Shown piece by piece: positions 41,713 to 49,691 of a stretch of DNA of 64,000 nucleotides (positions within the stretch are counted from its first letter, which is position 1; each line of letters opens with the position of its first letter). A model generated the notes under the pieces. The model searched no databases. It had not been told where the DNA came from and saw nothing but the letters and a program-made list of their open reading frames with translations. The DNA lies in the NCBI GenBank assembly GCA_016714905.1, contig JADKBW010000013.1, positions 17,411-81,410 on the forward strand, written 5' to 3'. The translations under genes were made by a program, and so were the position numbers. The stretch is from Flavobacterium sp. GTDB lineage: Bacteria > Bacteroidota > Bacteroidia > Flavobacteriales > Flavobacteriaceae.

Positions 41713-42546
41713 ATGTCAAACGTATATTTAGGTTATCATTTTACTATCGAGCCCAAAGAATTGGGTTCAGAAATTCTAATCGCTGAACTAGGCGAATTGC
41801 CATTTGAAAGTTTTGTTGAAAGTGAATTTGGTGTGACGGCATTTGTCCAAAAACAACTTTGGACAGCCTCTATTCTTGACGAGGTATTTGTTTTGAATTC
41901 TCCGCAGTTTACTATTTCCTACACCATTGAGGAAATCGAGCAAGTCAACTGGAACGAAGAATGGGAAAAAAATTTCGAACCCATCGATGTAGACGGTCAA
42001 TGTCATGTGCGAGCGCCATTTCATCCTAAGACCAATGCGGAATATGACATTATCATTGAGCCAAAGATGAGTTTCGGAACTGGACATCATGAAACTACAC
42101 ATATGATGATCCAACATCTATTGGAAATCGATGTCACCAATATGAAAACTTTAGATATGGGCTGCGGTACTGCCATTTTAGCAATACTAGCCGAAATGAA
42201 AGGTGCCAAACCTATTGATGCGATTGATATTGACAATTGGTGCTATTTGAATTCCATTGAGAACGCAGAGCGAAACAACTGTAACCATATTACCGTTTAC
42301 GAAGGTGATGCTTCTTTGTTGATAGACCAAAAATATGATTTGATTATAGCCAATATCAATCGTAATATTTTGCTTAATGATATGCAGCGCTATGTTGATT
42401 GTCTTAATAAAGATGGAGTTCTTTTGTTAAGTGGTTTCTACGAAGAAGACATCCCATTTATTGATGCATCATGCACCGAAAAAGGGCTGAAATTTGCAAA
42501 AAAATTACAGAGAAATAATTGGGTTTCGTTAAAATATATAAATTAG
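41713..42546 (+). CDS. prmA: Ribosomal protein L11 methyltransferase
   Basis: Protein of 277 residues. The diagnostic segment MSFGTGHHETTHMM sits before the SAM motif LDMGCGTAILAIL, followed by IDNWCYLNSIENAERN and the LIIANINRNIL motif equivalent to NIxxxxL. It trimethylates L11. The ATG at 41713 is chosen over an in-frame GTG at 41689, which lies inside the palindromic element. Confidence 0.92.
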   Translation: MSNVYLGYHFTIEPKELGSEILIAELGELPFESFVESEFGVTAFVQKQLWTASILDEVFVLNSPQFTISYTIEEIEQVNWNEEWEKNFEPIDVDGQCHVRAPFHPKTNAEYDIIIEPKMSFGTGHHETTHMMIQHLLEIDVTNMKTLDMGCGTAILAILAEMKGAKPIDAIDIDNWCYLNSIENAERNNCNHITVYEGDASLLIDQKYDLIIANINRNILLNDMQRYVDCLNKDGVLLLSGFYEEDIPFIDASCTEKGLKFAKKLQRNNWVSLKYIN

Positions 42547-42599
42547 CATTTAAATTTTTAAACCACTGTTAATCAATTCTTTTCCACAATAATAAGCAC

Positions 42600-42875
42600 A
42601 TGGCAACTATTGAAAAAACAAAAAGACAGACATCAATTCTTGAAGCTGTCGACGTCAACAATGAAATCATTCTCTATAATGATGATGTCAACACTTTTGA
42701 TCACGTCATTGATACCTTAATCAGAGTCTGTAATCACACCTCGGAACAGGCAGAACAGTGCGCGATTTTAGTCCATTATAAAGGGAAATGCACCGTAAAA
42801 ACCGGCTCTTTCGACGAATTAAAACCGCAATGCACGCAGTTGCTAGAAGCGGGTTTAAGTGCAGAAATTATCTAA
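42600..42875 (+). CDS. clpS: ClpS adaptor protein
   Basis: Protein of 91 residues with the family core: ILYNDDVNTFDHVIDTLIRV (NDD substrate-binding residues), then CNHTSEQAEQCAILVHYKGKC. It binds ClpA/ClpC and delivers N-degron substrates. The unstructured N terminus is short, as usual in Bacteroidetes. Confidence 0.93.
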   Translation: MATIEKTKRQTSILEAVDVNNEIILYNDDVNTFDHVIDTLIRVCNHTSEQAEQCAILVHYKGKCTVKTGSFDELKPQCTQLLEAGLSAEII

Positions 42876-42884
42876 GTAAATGTT

Positions 42885-43298
42885 TTAGTGAGGTAATTTA
42901 TCTTTCACTACTCCGTACAAGAATGTGCCTAAAAGCGCTCCCAATAGCACAAATACAACTGGCAAAAAGCCAGCACCCAGAAGTATAAATATCGGTCCTG
43001 GACAAGATCCAACGAGCGCCCAACCCAAACCAAAAAACAATCCACCAATCCAGTAGCGAAAGGAACCTTTTTCCTTGTCGGCAATCGTAATCGGCACTCC
43101 TTTACTGTTTTTGATTTCATTTCGTTTTATCAATTGAAGCCCTACTAAACCGACCATGATGGCTACCATGATAATGCCATACATATGAAACGATTGGAAT
43201 TGAAACATTTCATAAATACGATACCATGAAACCGCTTCTGATTTCGTTAAGACGATTCCGAAAAGGAATCCAATAAGAATAAATTTTATCGATTTCAT
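42885..43298 (-). CDS. YeeE/YedE-type membrane protein, second half of pair
   Basis: Protein of 137 residues with four membrane segments and the motif GWALVGSCPGPIFILLGAG, in which Cys of SCPGP matches the conserved thiol in YeeE-family thiosulfate or sulfide transporters. It starts 3 bases downstream of its partner at 43302-43859. Such half-size pairs (PmpA/PmpB type) together correspond to a full YeeE. Inner membrane, probably sulfur-compound import; substrate inferred from family. Confidence 0.85.
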   Translation of the reverse strand: MKSIKFILIGFLFGIVLTKSEAVSWYRIYEMFQFQSFHMYGIIMVAIMVGLVGLQLIKRNEIKNSKGVPITIADKEKGSFRYWIGGLFFGLGWALVGSCPGPIFILLGAGFLPVVFVLLGALLGTFLYGVVKDKLPH

Positions 43299-43301
43299 TG
43301 C

Positions 43302-43859
43302 TTAGAAAATTAAAGGGAAAATAAAATGGGTCATCAATAAACCCCCAACAAAAAAACCGATAACGGCCTTCAAGGATTGTCGTTGCAAATTGCTCATGCC
43401 AGCAATCGCGTGACCAGAAGTACAACCGCCTGCGTAACGGGATCCGAAACCAATCAGAAGTCCACCAATTAGCAAAATAAAAATCATTTTCGGCGATTGA
43501 AACACATCATTTCCAAACAAATTGTCAGGCAGCAGTTTGCCATCTGGAGCGTCAATGCCCATCGACTGAAGTTGCATAATAGTTTGCGGATTGATCGACA
43601 CATTAGAAGGATCACTCATAAAATGAACTGCCACAAATCCACCAATCATGGCTCCCAAAATTACCATTAAGTTCCAGTATTGCGACTTGGCATCAAACCT
43701 AAAAAAGTCTGCAAATTTATCCGCTCCTGCCATAGTGCAAAGTGTCCGCAGATTCGATGACATACCGAAAACCTTACCGAAATAATTGAGTGTTAGCATA
43801 ATCATCGCAATCAAGAAACCCGTAATTGACCAATGCCAAGTTTGAAAAAGAAAATCCAT
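43302..43859 (-). CDS. YeeE/YedE-type membrane protein, first half of pair
   Basis: Protein of 185 residues with about five membrane helices and the key segment GFGSRYAGGCTSGHAIAGMS, which carries the conserved Cys and the GCTSGH signature of YeeE transporters. It is first of a two-gene unit with the 137-residue partner. It is divergent from the DUF4199 gene; the 105-base gap holds that gene's promoter. Confidence 0.88.
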   Translation of the reverse strand: MDFLFQTWHWSITGFLIAMIMLTLNYFGKVFGMSSNLRTLCTMAGADKFADFFRFDAKSQYWNLMVILGAMIGGFVAVHFMSDPSNVSINPQTIMQLQSMGIDAPDGKLLPDNLFGNDVFQSPKMIFILLIGGLLIGFGSRYAGGCTSGHAIAGMSNLQRQSLKAVIGFFVGGLLMTHFIFPLIF

Positions 43860-43934
43860 TGTTTCCGTTTTTTTACAAATTTAATAATTCATTTGATTTT
43901 TAATTGAAAATAACTAGGTATTAAAATAAACTAG

Positions 43935-43942
43935 TAATTTTG
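43935..43942 (+). promoter_or_regulatory. Bacteroidetes -7 promoter element
   Basis: TAATTTTG fits TANNTTTG, 22 bases before the ATG at 43965. Confidence 0.5.
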
Positions 43943-43964
43943 GACAGCAATAAACTAAAATAAT

Positions 43965-44458
43965 ATGAAGAAGTTTGCAATTGAAATCAGATGGGGAATT
44001 CAATTTAGTATTGTTTCCTTAGTCTGGATGATCTTCGAGAAAACAATGGGATGGCATGATGAGCTCATTAGTAAGCAAGCCATCTATACCAATTTGTTTG
44101 CCTTTGTCGCTATTGGACTCTATTTTATTGCCTTAACGGACAAGAAAAAAACTACTACAATGGGACAATGAATTGGAAACAAGGTTTTCTCTCAGGCTTG
44201 GTGCTGTCAACGGTAGTCGCGGTTTTGAGTCCAATGGTACAATCTATCACCTTTACTTATATCACACCTCATTTTTTCGAAAATATCATTAAATATGTGG
44301 TTGCTCATAAAATTCAAACACAAAGTCAAGCCGAAATGTATTTCAATCTGAAAAGCTATACGATTCAAGGAATTTTCGGCGCTTTCTCGTTTGGAGTACT
44401 AACGTCCGCGATGGTTGCATTTGTATTAAAAACTAAAGTCGATTCGAATGAAAAATAG
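43965..44458 (+). CDS. DUF4199 membrane protein (one frameshift)
   Basis: About 164 residues with four membrane helices once joined. As read it appears as two short genes, the first ending DKKKTTTMGQ and the second starting MNWKQGFLSG. The A run 44145-44151 lacks one A; restoring it gives a continuous DKKKNYYNGTMNWKQGF, which fits the normal single-chain DUF4199 family. Function unknown. Its end overlaps the lipoprotein start by 11 bases. Confidence 0.8.
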
Positions 44459-44894
44459 TCTTTTTATTGTCATACTTTCATTGATTTTGAGCGCTTGCAC
44501 GAGCACACAATCAACATTGAAGAATGTAAAAAATGATGCGGAAATTCCAAAAGTAAGTGCTGCAAATACATTTATATTAACTGCCTTCAGCAAAGACAAA
44601 AAGTACGGCTACGACAAAGATTATCCTATTAATGTTTTTTACAAAAATGTAGCTGCCGCAAAAGAAAACCAAGAACGTTTTTTGAATGCATTGGCTGGAC
44701 CCAAAGGAGAAAAAATAAGCTATACAAAAACAGGGATTTGTTGTCCATTTCCCAATACCAAATCTGAAATGGGCGTCGCTTCTTTAGATATATACAGCAT
44801 CACTTGGGAAGGTCAGAAAAAACCCATCATACTCTATCTTAATTCGTATGAAAAAGGAGTGCTAATGGTTCCTATGGGTTTTACCGCAAAATAA
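44448..44894 (+). CDS. Small lipoprotein upstream of kdsA
   Basis: Lipoprotein of 148 residues with leader MKNSLFIVILSLILSAC (lipobox ILSAC). The mature part contains paired cysteines in GICCPFPNTKSE and ends SYEKGVLMVPMGF. Proteins of this type are sometimes labelled KDO 8-phosphate aldolase because of their position, but nothing here resembles that enzyme. Function unknown. It overlaps the preceding DUF4199 gene. Confidence 0.75.
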   Translation: MKNSLFIVILSLILSACTSTQSTLKNVKNDAEIPKVSAANTFILTAFSKDKKYGYDKDYPINVFYKNVAAAKENQERFLNALAGPKGEKISYTKTGICCPFPNTKSEMGVASLDIYSITWEGQKKPIILYLNSYEKGVLMVPMGFTAK

Positions 44895-44904
44895 ACTTCG
44901 TCTG

Positions 44905-45060
44905 ATCCGAAAAGTCCTAGTCCAGATGGAAGTGAAAATCCTTTTGTAGCGGTTTTCGCTGGAAAATATTACCTCACAAAATAATAATTTCAGGATTTGT
45001 GTTCGGTCAATTCAATTCGCTCGGGAGGAACGAACAGCTGGACCCGAGCTCCTGAAAGGG
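44905..45060 (+). repeat. Dispersed intergenic repeat, diverged copy C
   Basis: Shares the start (AGTCCTAGTCCAGATGGAAG), the ATCCTTTTGTAGC core and the end (CGAACAGCTGGACCCGAGCTC) with copies A and B, but the middle is expanded. It forms its own hairpin: TTTCAGGA (44988-44995) with TCCTGAAA (45050-45057), and CTCGGG (45020-45025) with CCCGAG (45043-45048). It fills most of the 259-base gap before kdsA. Confidence 0.5.
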
Positions 45061-45127
45061 CGAACAGGCGAAGCAATAAGCTCCTTAAAAAAAAGCCAAA
45101 CTTCGCCAAAAGCTCATCTATCCTAAG

Positions 45128-45135
45128 TATATTTG
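45128..45135 (+). promoter_or_regulatory. kdsA -7 promoter element
   Basis: TATATTTG matches TANNTTTG, 18 bases upstream of the ATG at 45154. Confidence 0.6.
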
Positions 45136-45153
45136 CCGCATTAAATTTTGACC

Positions 45154-45972
45154 ATGAACATACACAACATACCTCAAATTAAACATACCGATAGTGGTAA
45201 CTTTTTCTTATTAGCCGGTCCATGCGCTATTGAAGGGGAAGAGATGGCAATGCAGATTGCAGAAAAGTTAGTAGGTATTTCAGATAAGCTTCAAATTCCA
45301 TACGTTTTTAAAGGCTCGTTCAAAAAAGCCAATCGTTCTAGAATAGATAGTTTTTCGGGAATTGGCGATGAAAAAGCACTGAAAATTTTGCGTAAAGTAT
45401 CTGAAACTTTCCATATTCCAACCGTTACGGACATTCATACCAATGAAGATGCTGCAATGGCGGCTGAGTATGTCGATGTTTTACAGATTCCCGCATTTCT
45501 GGTGAGACAAACTGATTTGGTAGTGGCAGCGGCCAACACAGGAAAAGTGGTCAATCTAAAAAAAGGACAATTTATGAGTCCAGAGAGCATGAAACATGCC
45601 GTCCAAAAAGTACTCGATTGTCACAATGAAAATGTAATGGTCACCGATCGAGGAACAATGTTCGGCTACCAAGATATGATTGTAGATTTCAGAGGAATTC
45701 CAACAATGCAACAATACGCCACAACGGTTCTTGATGTGACCCACTCTTTACAACAACCCAATCAAATGATTGGTGTGACGGGAGGAAGACCTGACATGAT
45801 TGAAACTGTTGCGAAAGCTGGAATTGCTGTTGGTGTTGACGGTATTTTTATTGAAACCCATTATGATCCAGCCAATGCCAAAAGCGACGGCGCCAATATG
45901 CTCCATTTAGATTTGTTTGAAGGATTGATGACAAAACTTGTGGCGATTCGCAAAACAATTAATACCTTCTAA
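45154..45972 (+). CDS. kdsA: 3-deoxy-8-phosphooctulonate synthase
   Basis: TIM-barrel aldolase of 272 residues: LLAGPCAIEGEE, YVFKGSFKKANRSR, PTVTDIH, QIPAFLVRQTDLV, VTDRGTMFGYQDMIVDFRG and IETHYDP. It condenses phosphoenolpyruvate with arabinose 5-phosphate to make KDO 8-phosphate for lipopolysaccharide. The ATG at 45154 is preferred to an in-frame TTG two codons upstream because it fits the promoter spacing. Confidence 0.95.
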   Translation: MNIHNIPQIKHTDSGNFFLLAGPCAIEGEEMAMQIAEKLVGISDKLQIPYVFKGSFKKANRSRIDSFSGIGDEKALKILRKVSETFHIPTVTDIHTNEDAAMAAEYVDVLQIPAFLVRQTDLVVAAANTGKVVNLKKGQFMSPESMKHAVQKVLDCHNENVMVTDRGTMFGYQDMIVDFRGIPTMQQYATTVLDVTHSLQQPNQMIGVTGGRPDMIETVAKAGIAVGVDGIFIETHYDPANAKSDGANMLHLDLFEGLMTKLVAIRKTINTF

Positions 45973-45982
45973 GACAACACTT

Positions 45983-46825
45983 TTGAAAAATTTTTTTTAT
46001 ACTGTTCTTTGCATTTTGTGCTTTTCAAACTATGCCTTTTCGCAAGAACCAGTAACAATACAACCAAAATACACAGCGCACAACAAGGGGAAATTTTTTG
46101 TCTCTTGGGGCGGAAATAGAGAAAGTTATTCTAAGTCAGACATTACTTTTACAGGCGCCGACTATAACTTTACGATTCACAATGTGGAGGCGCATGACAA
46201 ACCAAAGGGTTGGCATTGCGATTATTTGAATCCGGCAAGAATGACCATACCTCAAACCAATTTTAGATTGGGTTATTTTGTATCTGATCACTATATCATT
46301 TCTCTTGGTTTGGATCACATGAAATATGTAATGTTTCAAGACAAAGCAGTTAACTTAAGTGGCTATTATCCAAAATACGGCTCGTATGGTGAAGTTTTGT
46401 CAAATAACCAAACCTTGCTTACGGAAGACTTTTTGACTTTCGAGCATACCGATGGCTTGAATTACATTCATGCTGAGGTTTCAAGATTTGATGATGTCTC
46501 GAAATTATTTACAATTGGTAATACAGATAAGATTCAAATCAATCTTACCGAGGGAATTGGTGGCGGATTGATATACCCTAAGACCAATGCTAAAGTTTTA
46601 GGAAAAGAAAGGCACGATGATTTTCATGTTTCCGGTTATGGAGTTTCAGCGAAAGTGGGATTAAATATTACAATATTCAAACACTTTTACGTACAAGGCG
46701 AGTTGAAAGGTGGTTATATCAATATGCCGGACATCAGAACTACGTATGATCCGGTAGATCGGGCATCACAAGAATTCTTCTTTTTTCAACGTATTATAGT
46801 TTTTGGCGGAATCTTTCGAATTTAA
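45983..46825 (+). CDS. Outer membrane beta-barrel protein, unknown
   Basis: Protein of 280 residues. A TTG at 45983 starts the signal peptide MKNFFYTVLCILCFSNYAFS; the alternative ATG at 45938 lies inside kdsA and adds residues that spoil the leader. The mature chain alternates hydrophobic and polar residues in strand-length blocks (GGLIYPKTNAKVLG, ISLGLDHMKYVMF) and ends IIVFGGIFRI, a plausible last strand. Located directly after kdsA and probably read with it; any link to LPS is inference. Confidence 0.7.
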   Translation: MKNFFYTVLCILCFSNYAFSQEPVTIQPKYTAHNKGKFFVSWGGNRESYSKSDITFTGADYNFTIHNVEAHDKPKGWHCDYLNPARMTIPQTNFRLGYFVSDHYIISLGLDHMKYVMFQDKAVNLSGYYPKYGSYGEVLSNNQTLLTEDFLTFEHTDGLNYIHAEVSRFDDVSKLFTIGNTDKIQINLTEGIGGGLIYPKTNAKVLGKERHDDFHVSGYGVSAKVGLNITIFKHFYVQGELKGGYINMPDIRTTYDPVDRASQEFFFFQRIIVFGGIFRI

Positions 46826-46901
46826 GTAAAATTTAGGTTTTATGAACTGCTGTGTATGAATTTGATTTGTATCTTAGCTTATCAATCTTAAATTTAAAAA
46901 A

Positions 46902-47213
46902 ATGAAAAAAGTATTGTTGGCAGTCATTGCCATGTTGGGGTTTGCAGTTTCAGGATTTGCACAAGAAACTTTTAAGAAACCTGCCAAAAAATCAGATGCT
47001 GTTGCTAAAGAAGTAAAACAGGAAATTAAGACTGCGAAGCAAACAGATGCCACTGTAAAGGCGGTAAAACAAGAAGTGAAGACGGCTGACAAAAAAGCGA
47101 AAGACACAAAAGTAGTTTTGAAAAAAGACGGAACACCAGACAAGCGCTATAAAGAAGCGAAAGAAGTTGTGTTGAAAAAAGACGGAACACCCGATAAGAG
47201 ATTCAAAAAATAA
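46902..47213 (+). CDS. Small secreted lysine-rich repeat protein
   Basis: Protein of 103 residues with a clear signal peptide (MKKVLLAVIAMLGFAVSGFA, then QE). The mature part is very basic and contains two repeat types: AVKQEVKTADKK-like segments in the middle, and two copies of VVLKKDGTPDKR (tail ends KRYK and KRFKK). No cysteines and little predicted fold. Could be a periplasmic or envelope-associated basic protein. Function unknown. Confidence 0.8.
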   Translation: MKKVLLAVIAMLGFAVSGFAQETFKKPAKKSDAVAKEVKQEIKTAKQTDATVKAVKQEVKTADKKAKDTKVVLKKDGTPDKRYKEAKEVVLKKDGTPDKRFKK

Positions 47214-47221
47214 TAAAACGT

Positions 47222-47247
47222 AAAGCCACTCAATTGAGTGGCTTTTT
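47222..47247. terminator. Bidirectional terminator
   Basis: AAAGCCACTCAATTGAGTGGCTTTTT: a perfect self-complementary stem with A and T runs, between two convergent genes. Confidence 0.9.
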
Positions 47248-47254
47248 ATTTCAA

Positions 47255-48613
47255 CTATTGATCCATTAAATAAACTAAGGATGCCATTGCAGCGGCGCCC
47301 AATTCCAATTCTCTTTTGTTAACGGCGTCAAACTTGTCATTCGCGGCATGATGGTAATCAAAATACCGTTGTGAATCTGGGCGCAATCCAACCTTAACCA
47401 AATTCTTACCGGTAAGTGGCTCGATATCCGAGCCGCTATGTCCTCTTGTAAAAGTATGAATCAAATAAGGTTCAAAAAGCGTTTTGAAACCTTTAACTTT
47501 ATTTAGATTCTCGTCATCGCAATCAAATGAAAATCCACGTGGAGAAAACCCTCCTGAATCACTTTCTAATGCAAATATGTGATTTTCATTATTCTTCTGC
47601 GACAATTCCTCGTACTTGTCGCCACCGCGACCTCCATTTTCCTCATTCATAAAAAGAACCACACGAATCGTGTTTTTGGGTTTGTAATCTAAGTTTTTAA
47701 AAATATGCAACACTTCCATGCTTTGCACTACTCCTGCTCCATCATCATGCGAGCCATCGGCTAAATCCCAAGAATCTAGGTGTCCACCGACGACCATAAT
47801 CCGGTCGGAATGTTCGCTTCCTTTGATTTCACCGACAACATTGTAAGACAAAGCATCGGGCAACTGTTGACAGGATTGTTTAAAATAGAATTTTAGTTTT
47901 GGATTTTCCTTCAAGAGTCTGCTAAGTAACTCAGCGCCATTTGTACTAATCGCAGCTGTCGGAATATACTTGTCCTTCGGGATATCACCATAACTTTGAT
48001 TTCCTGTATGAGGAAAATCATCAAGTCTCATCGTCATCGACCGAACAATGGTTCCAACTGCTCCATACTTTGAAGCTTCTTTTGCGCCGGCATAACGTTG
48101 GTCGACTGCCTTTCCGTAGGACTTAAACGTTTCAATGTTTTCTGGTTCGAAAGGCCGATTGAAAAACACAATTTTACCCGCAATTTTATCTTGACCTAAA
48201 TCAGCTAATTCTTTTAGACTCTTGACTTCAATCACTTCTGCAGTTACTCCTGATTTCGGGGTCGCTATAGAACTTCCAAGTGCGCAAATCGGAACTACTG
48301 TTTTCTTTCCGTTATTCAAAATATAAGCCGACTCTTTCTCGCCGCGAACCCAATGTGGCACCATCACTTCTTGTAGAAAAACCCTATCAAGACCTAATGT
48401 TTCTAGTTGTTGTTTGGTGTATACAACTGCTTTTTCCGCACCTTCAGAACCAGACAAACGAGCACCTATTTTATTAGACAAATCATCCAACCAAGAATAG
48501 CATTTTCCTTGCGTTAATGCAGCAGAATATATTTGCCGTAACAATGTTTCTTCTTGAGTTTGAGAATAAGAAATTGAAGTTAGAAGCAATAAAAAGTAGC
48601 GTAAATTCTTCAC
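47255..48613 (-). CDS. M28 family zinc peptidase
   Basis: Exported peptidase of 452 residues; GTG start opens the signal peptide MKNLRYFLLLLTSISYSQ. After a PA-like insert (about 130-250) the catalytic domain shows GGHLDSWD (zinc His and Asp), SHDDGAGVVQSMEV (bridging Asp), MNEENGGRGG (catalytic Glu and zinc ligand), LESDSGGF (zinc Asp) and a final histidine in DYHHAANDKFD. All co-catalytic zinc ligands appear present. Likely a periplasmic aminopeptidase or carboxypeptidase. Confidence 0.92.
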   Translation of the reverse strand: MKNLRYFLLLLTSISYSQTQEETLLRQIYSAALTQGKCYSWLDDLSNKIGARLSGSEGAEKAVVYTKQQLETLGLDRVFLQEVMVPHWVRGEKESAYILNNGKKTVVPICALGSSIATPKSGVTAEVIEVKSLKELADLGQDKIAGKIVFFNRPFEPENIETFKSYGKAVDQRYAGAKEASKYGAVGTIVRSMTMRLDDFPHTGNQSYGDIPKDKYIPTAAISTNGAELLSRLLKENPKLKFYFKQSCQQLPDALSYNVVGEIKGSEHSDRIMVVGGHLDSWDLADGSHDDGAGVVQSMEVLHIFKNLDYKPKNTIRVVLFMNEENGGRGGDKYEELSQKNNENHIFALESDSGGFSPRGFSFDCDDENLNKVKGFKTLFEPYLIHTFTRGHSGSDIEPLTGKNLVKVGLRPDSQRYFDYHHAANDKFDAVNKRELELGAAAMASLVYLMDQ

Positions 48614-48673
48614 TTGTTGTTTTTTTTCAAAAATAAGTTAAAAATCATTTGGTTGAAAGTATTAATTTATTTT

Positions 48674-48699
48674 ACTTTGCAATTCAAAGTACTTTAAAA
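48674..48699. promoter_or_regulatory. Candidate operator in front of the CreD-linked membrane protein
   Basis: ACTTTGCAATTCAAAGTACT followed by TTAAAA. It contains the interrupted palindrome CTTTG-N5-CAAAG and the perfect palindrome AAAGTACTTT. The same motif lies at 49629-49654 before creD. It ends directly at the start codon, so a bound protein would block the promoter or ribosome access. Confidence 0.55.
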
Positions 48700-49308
48700 A
48701 TGGAAGCGAAAGATTATTTAAGAGACATACAAGACATCAAAAACATGATGTCTCAGTCGACACAATTTATTTCATTAAGTGGGTTATCTGGAGTATTGGC
48801 AGGCATTTATGCAATTATTGGAGCGGCTTATATCCATAATTTCTTAGCCATTAAGACGGCAGAAGGTGAAGTTTTCGAAGGAGAAACTTTCAATCGTATT
48901 GTCCTCGTGGCACTTTTCATACTGATTATATCTGTACTATCCGCTTATGTTTTCACTGTTCGAAAAGCAAGAAGAATTGGCGAAAAAGTATGGAACGCCT
49001 CAGCCAAAAGATTGCTAATTAACTTTTGCATTCCTTTATGTACTGGTGGCATTCTTATACTGTTATTATTCAGACAAGGTTTATTTGAACTAATTGCACC
49101 ATTAACACTAATCTTCTATGGCTTGGCCTGTTTAAACGCAAGCAAATACACCTTAAGAGATGTGCGATTTCTAGGAATAACTGAAATCATGATTGGGTTA
49201 ATTGCGGTTGAATTTTCTGATTATGCGTTGTATTTTTGGGTTTTAGGATTTGGAGTTTGTCATATTGTCTACGGAACGATGATGTACCTAAAATACGATA
49301 GAAAATAA
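48700..49308 (+). CDS. Membrane protein of the CreD module
   Basis: Protein of 202 residues with about six membrane helices, grouped in pairs. The N-terminal cytoplasmic segment is MEAKDYLRDIQDIKNMMSQS. The ATG at 48700 is chosen because it is the first one after the operator-like motif; the frame is open a further 17 codons upstream. No enzymatic motif. The regulator gene follows 5 bases after its stop and creD comes next, a three-gene set I recognise as recurrent in flavobacteria. Confidence 0.75.
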   Translation: MEAKDYLRDIQDIKNMMSQSTQFISLSGLSGVLAGIYAIIGAAYIHNFLAIKTAEGEVFEGETFNRIVLVALFILIISVLSAYVFTVRKARRIGEKVWNASAKRLLINFCIPLCTGGILILLLFRQGLFELIAPLTLIFYGLACLNASKYTLRDVRFLGITEIMIGLIAVEFSDYALYFWVLGFGVCHIVYGTMMYLKYDRK

Positions 49309-49313
49309 GCGCT

Positions 49314-49610
49314 GTGAAAAATATCATTCAAAATATCAACAAAGCCTTTGATCATCGAATCCGTTTGGGAATCATGTCGGTATTGATGGTCAATGAAAGT
49401 GCCGATTTTAATAGTTTAAAAGAACTACTTGGAGTTACGGATGGCAATCTTGCCTCCCACACCAAAGCGCTGGAACTCGAAGAATACATCATTATAGAAA
49501 AACAGTTTATCGGTAAGAAGCCAAATACTAAATATATAGCAACGACAAAAGGAAAAGAAGCGTTTCAATTGCACATACTCGCTTTAGAAAAATTGGTGCG
49601 CAATACGTAA
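49314..49610 (+). CDS. Winged-helix transcriptional regulator
   Basis: Protein of 98 residues with a GTG start 5 bases after the preceding stop. The sequence FDHRIRLGIMSVLMVNESAD, then LKELLGVTDGNLASHTKALE is a MarR/PadR-like winged helix with recognition helix NLASHTKALE, followed by a beta wing (KKPNTKYIATTKGKEAF). It probably represses its own operon and creD through the shared palindromic motif; this is inference from position. Confidence 0.85.
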   Translation: MKNIIQNINKAFDHRIRLGIMSVLMVNESADFNSLKELLGVTDGNLASHTKALELEEYIIIEKQFIGKKPNTKYIATTKGKEAFQLHILALEKLVRNT

Positions 49611-49628
49611 CTTTTTTTTTGCATTTAT

Positions 49629-49654
49629 ACTTTGAATTTCAAAGTACTTTTAAT
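49629..49654. promoter_or_regulatory. Candidate operator in front of creD
   Basis: ACTTTGAATTTCAAAGTACT followed by TTTAAT, about 22 of 26 bases identical to the motif at 48674-48699. The two palindromes CTTTG-N5-CAAAG and AAAGTACTTT are conserved. It lies 38 bases upstream of the creD start. Confidence 0.55.
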
Positions 49655-49691
49655 ACGTAAAAACAATTAATCAATTTTAAATACAATTATC

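Noticed and set aside
44168..44458. A separate short membrane protein gene after 44171
   Set aside because: It joins the preceding frame into one DUF4199 protein when a missing A in a homopolymer is restored.
44448..44894. Annotation as a KDO 8-phosphate aldolase
   Set aside because: Only its neighbour kdsA carries that chemistry; this protein is a small lipoprotein without the aldolase motifs.
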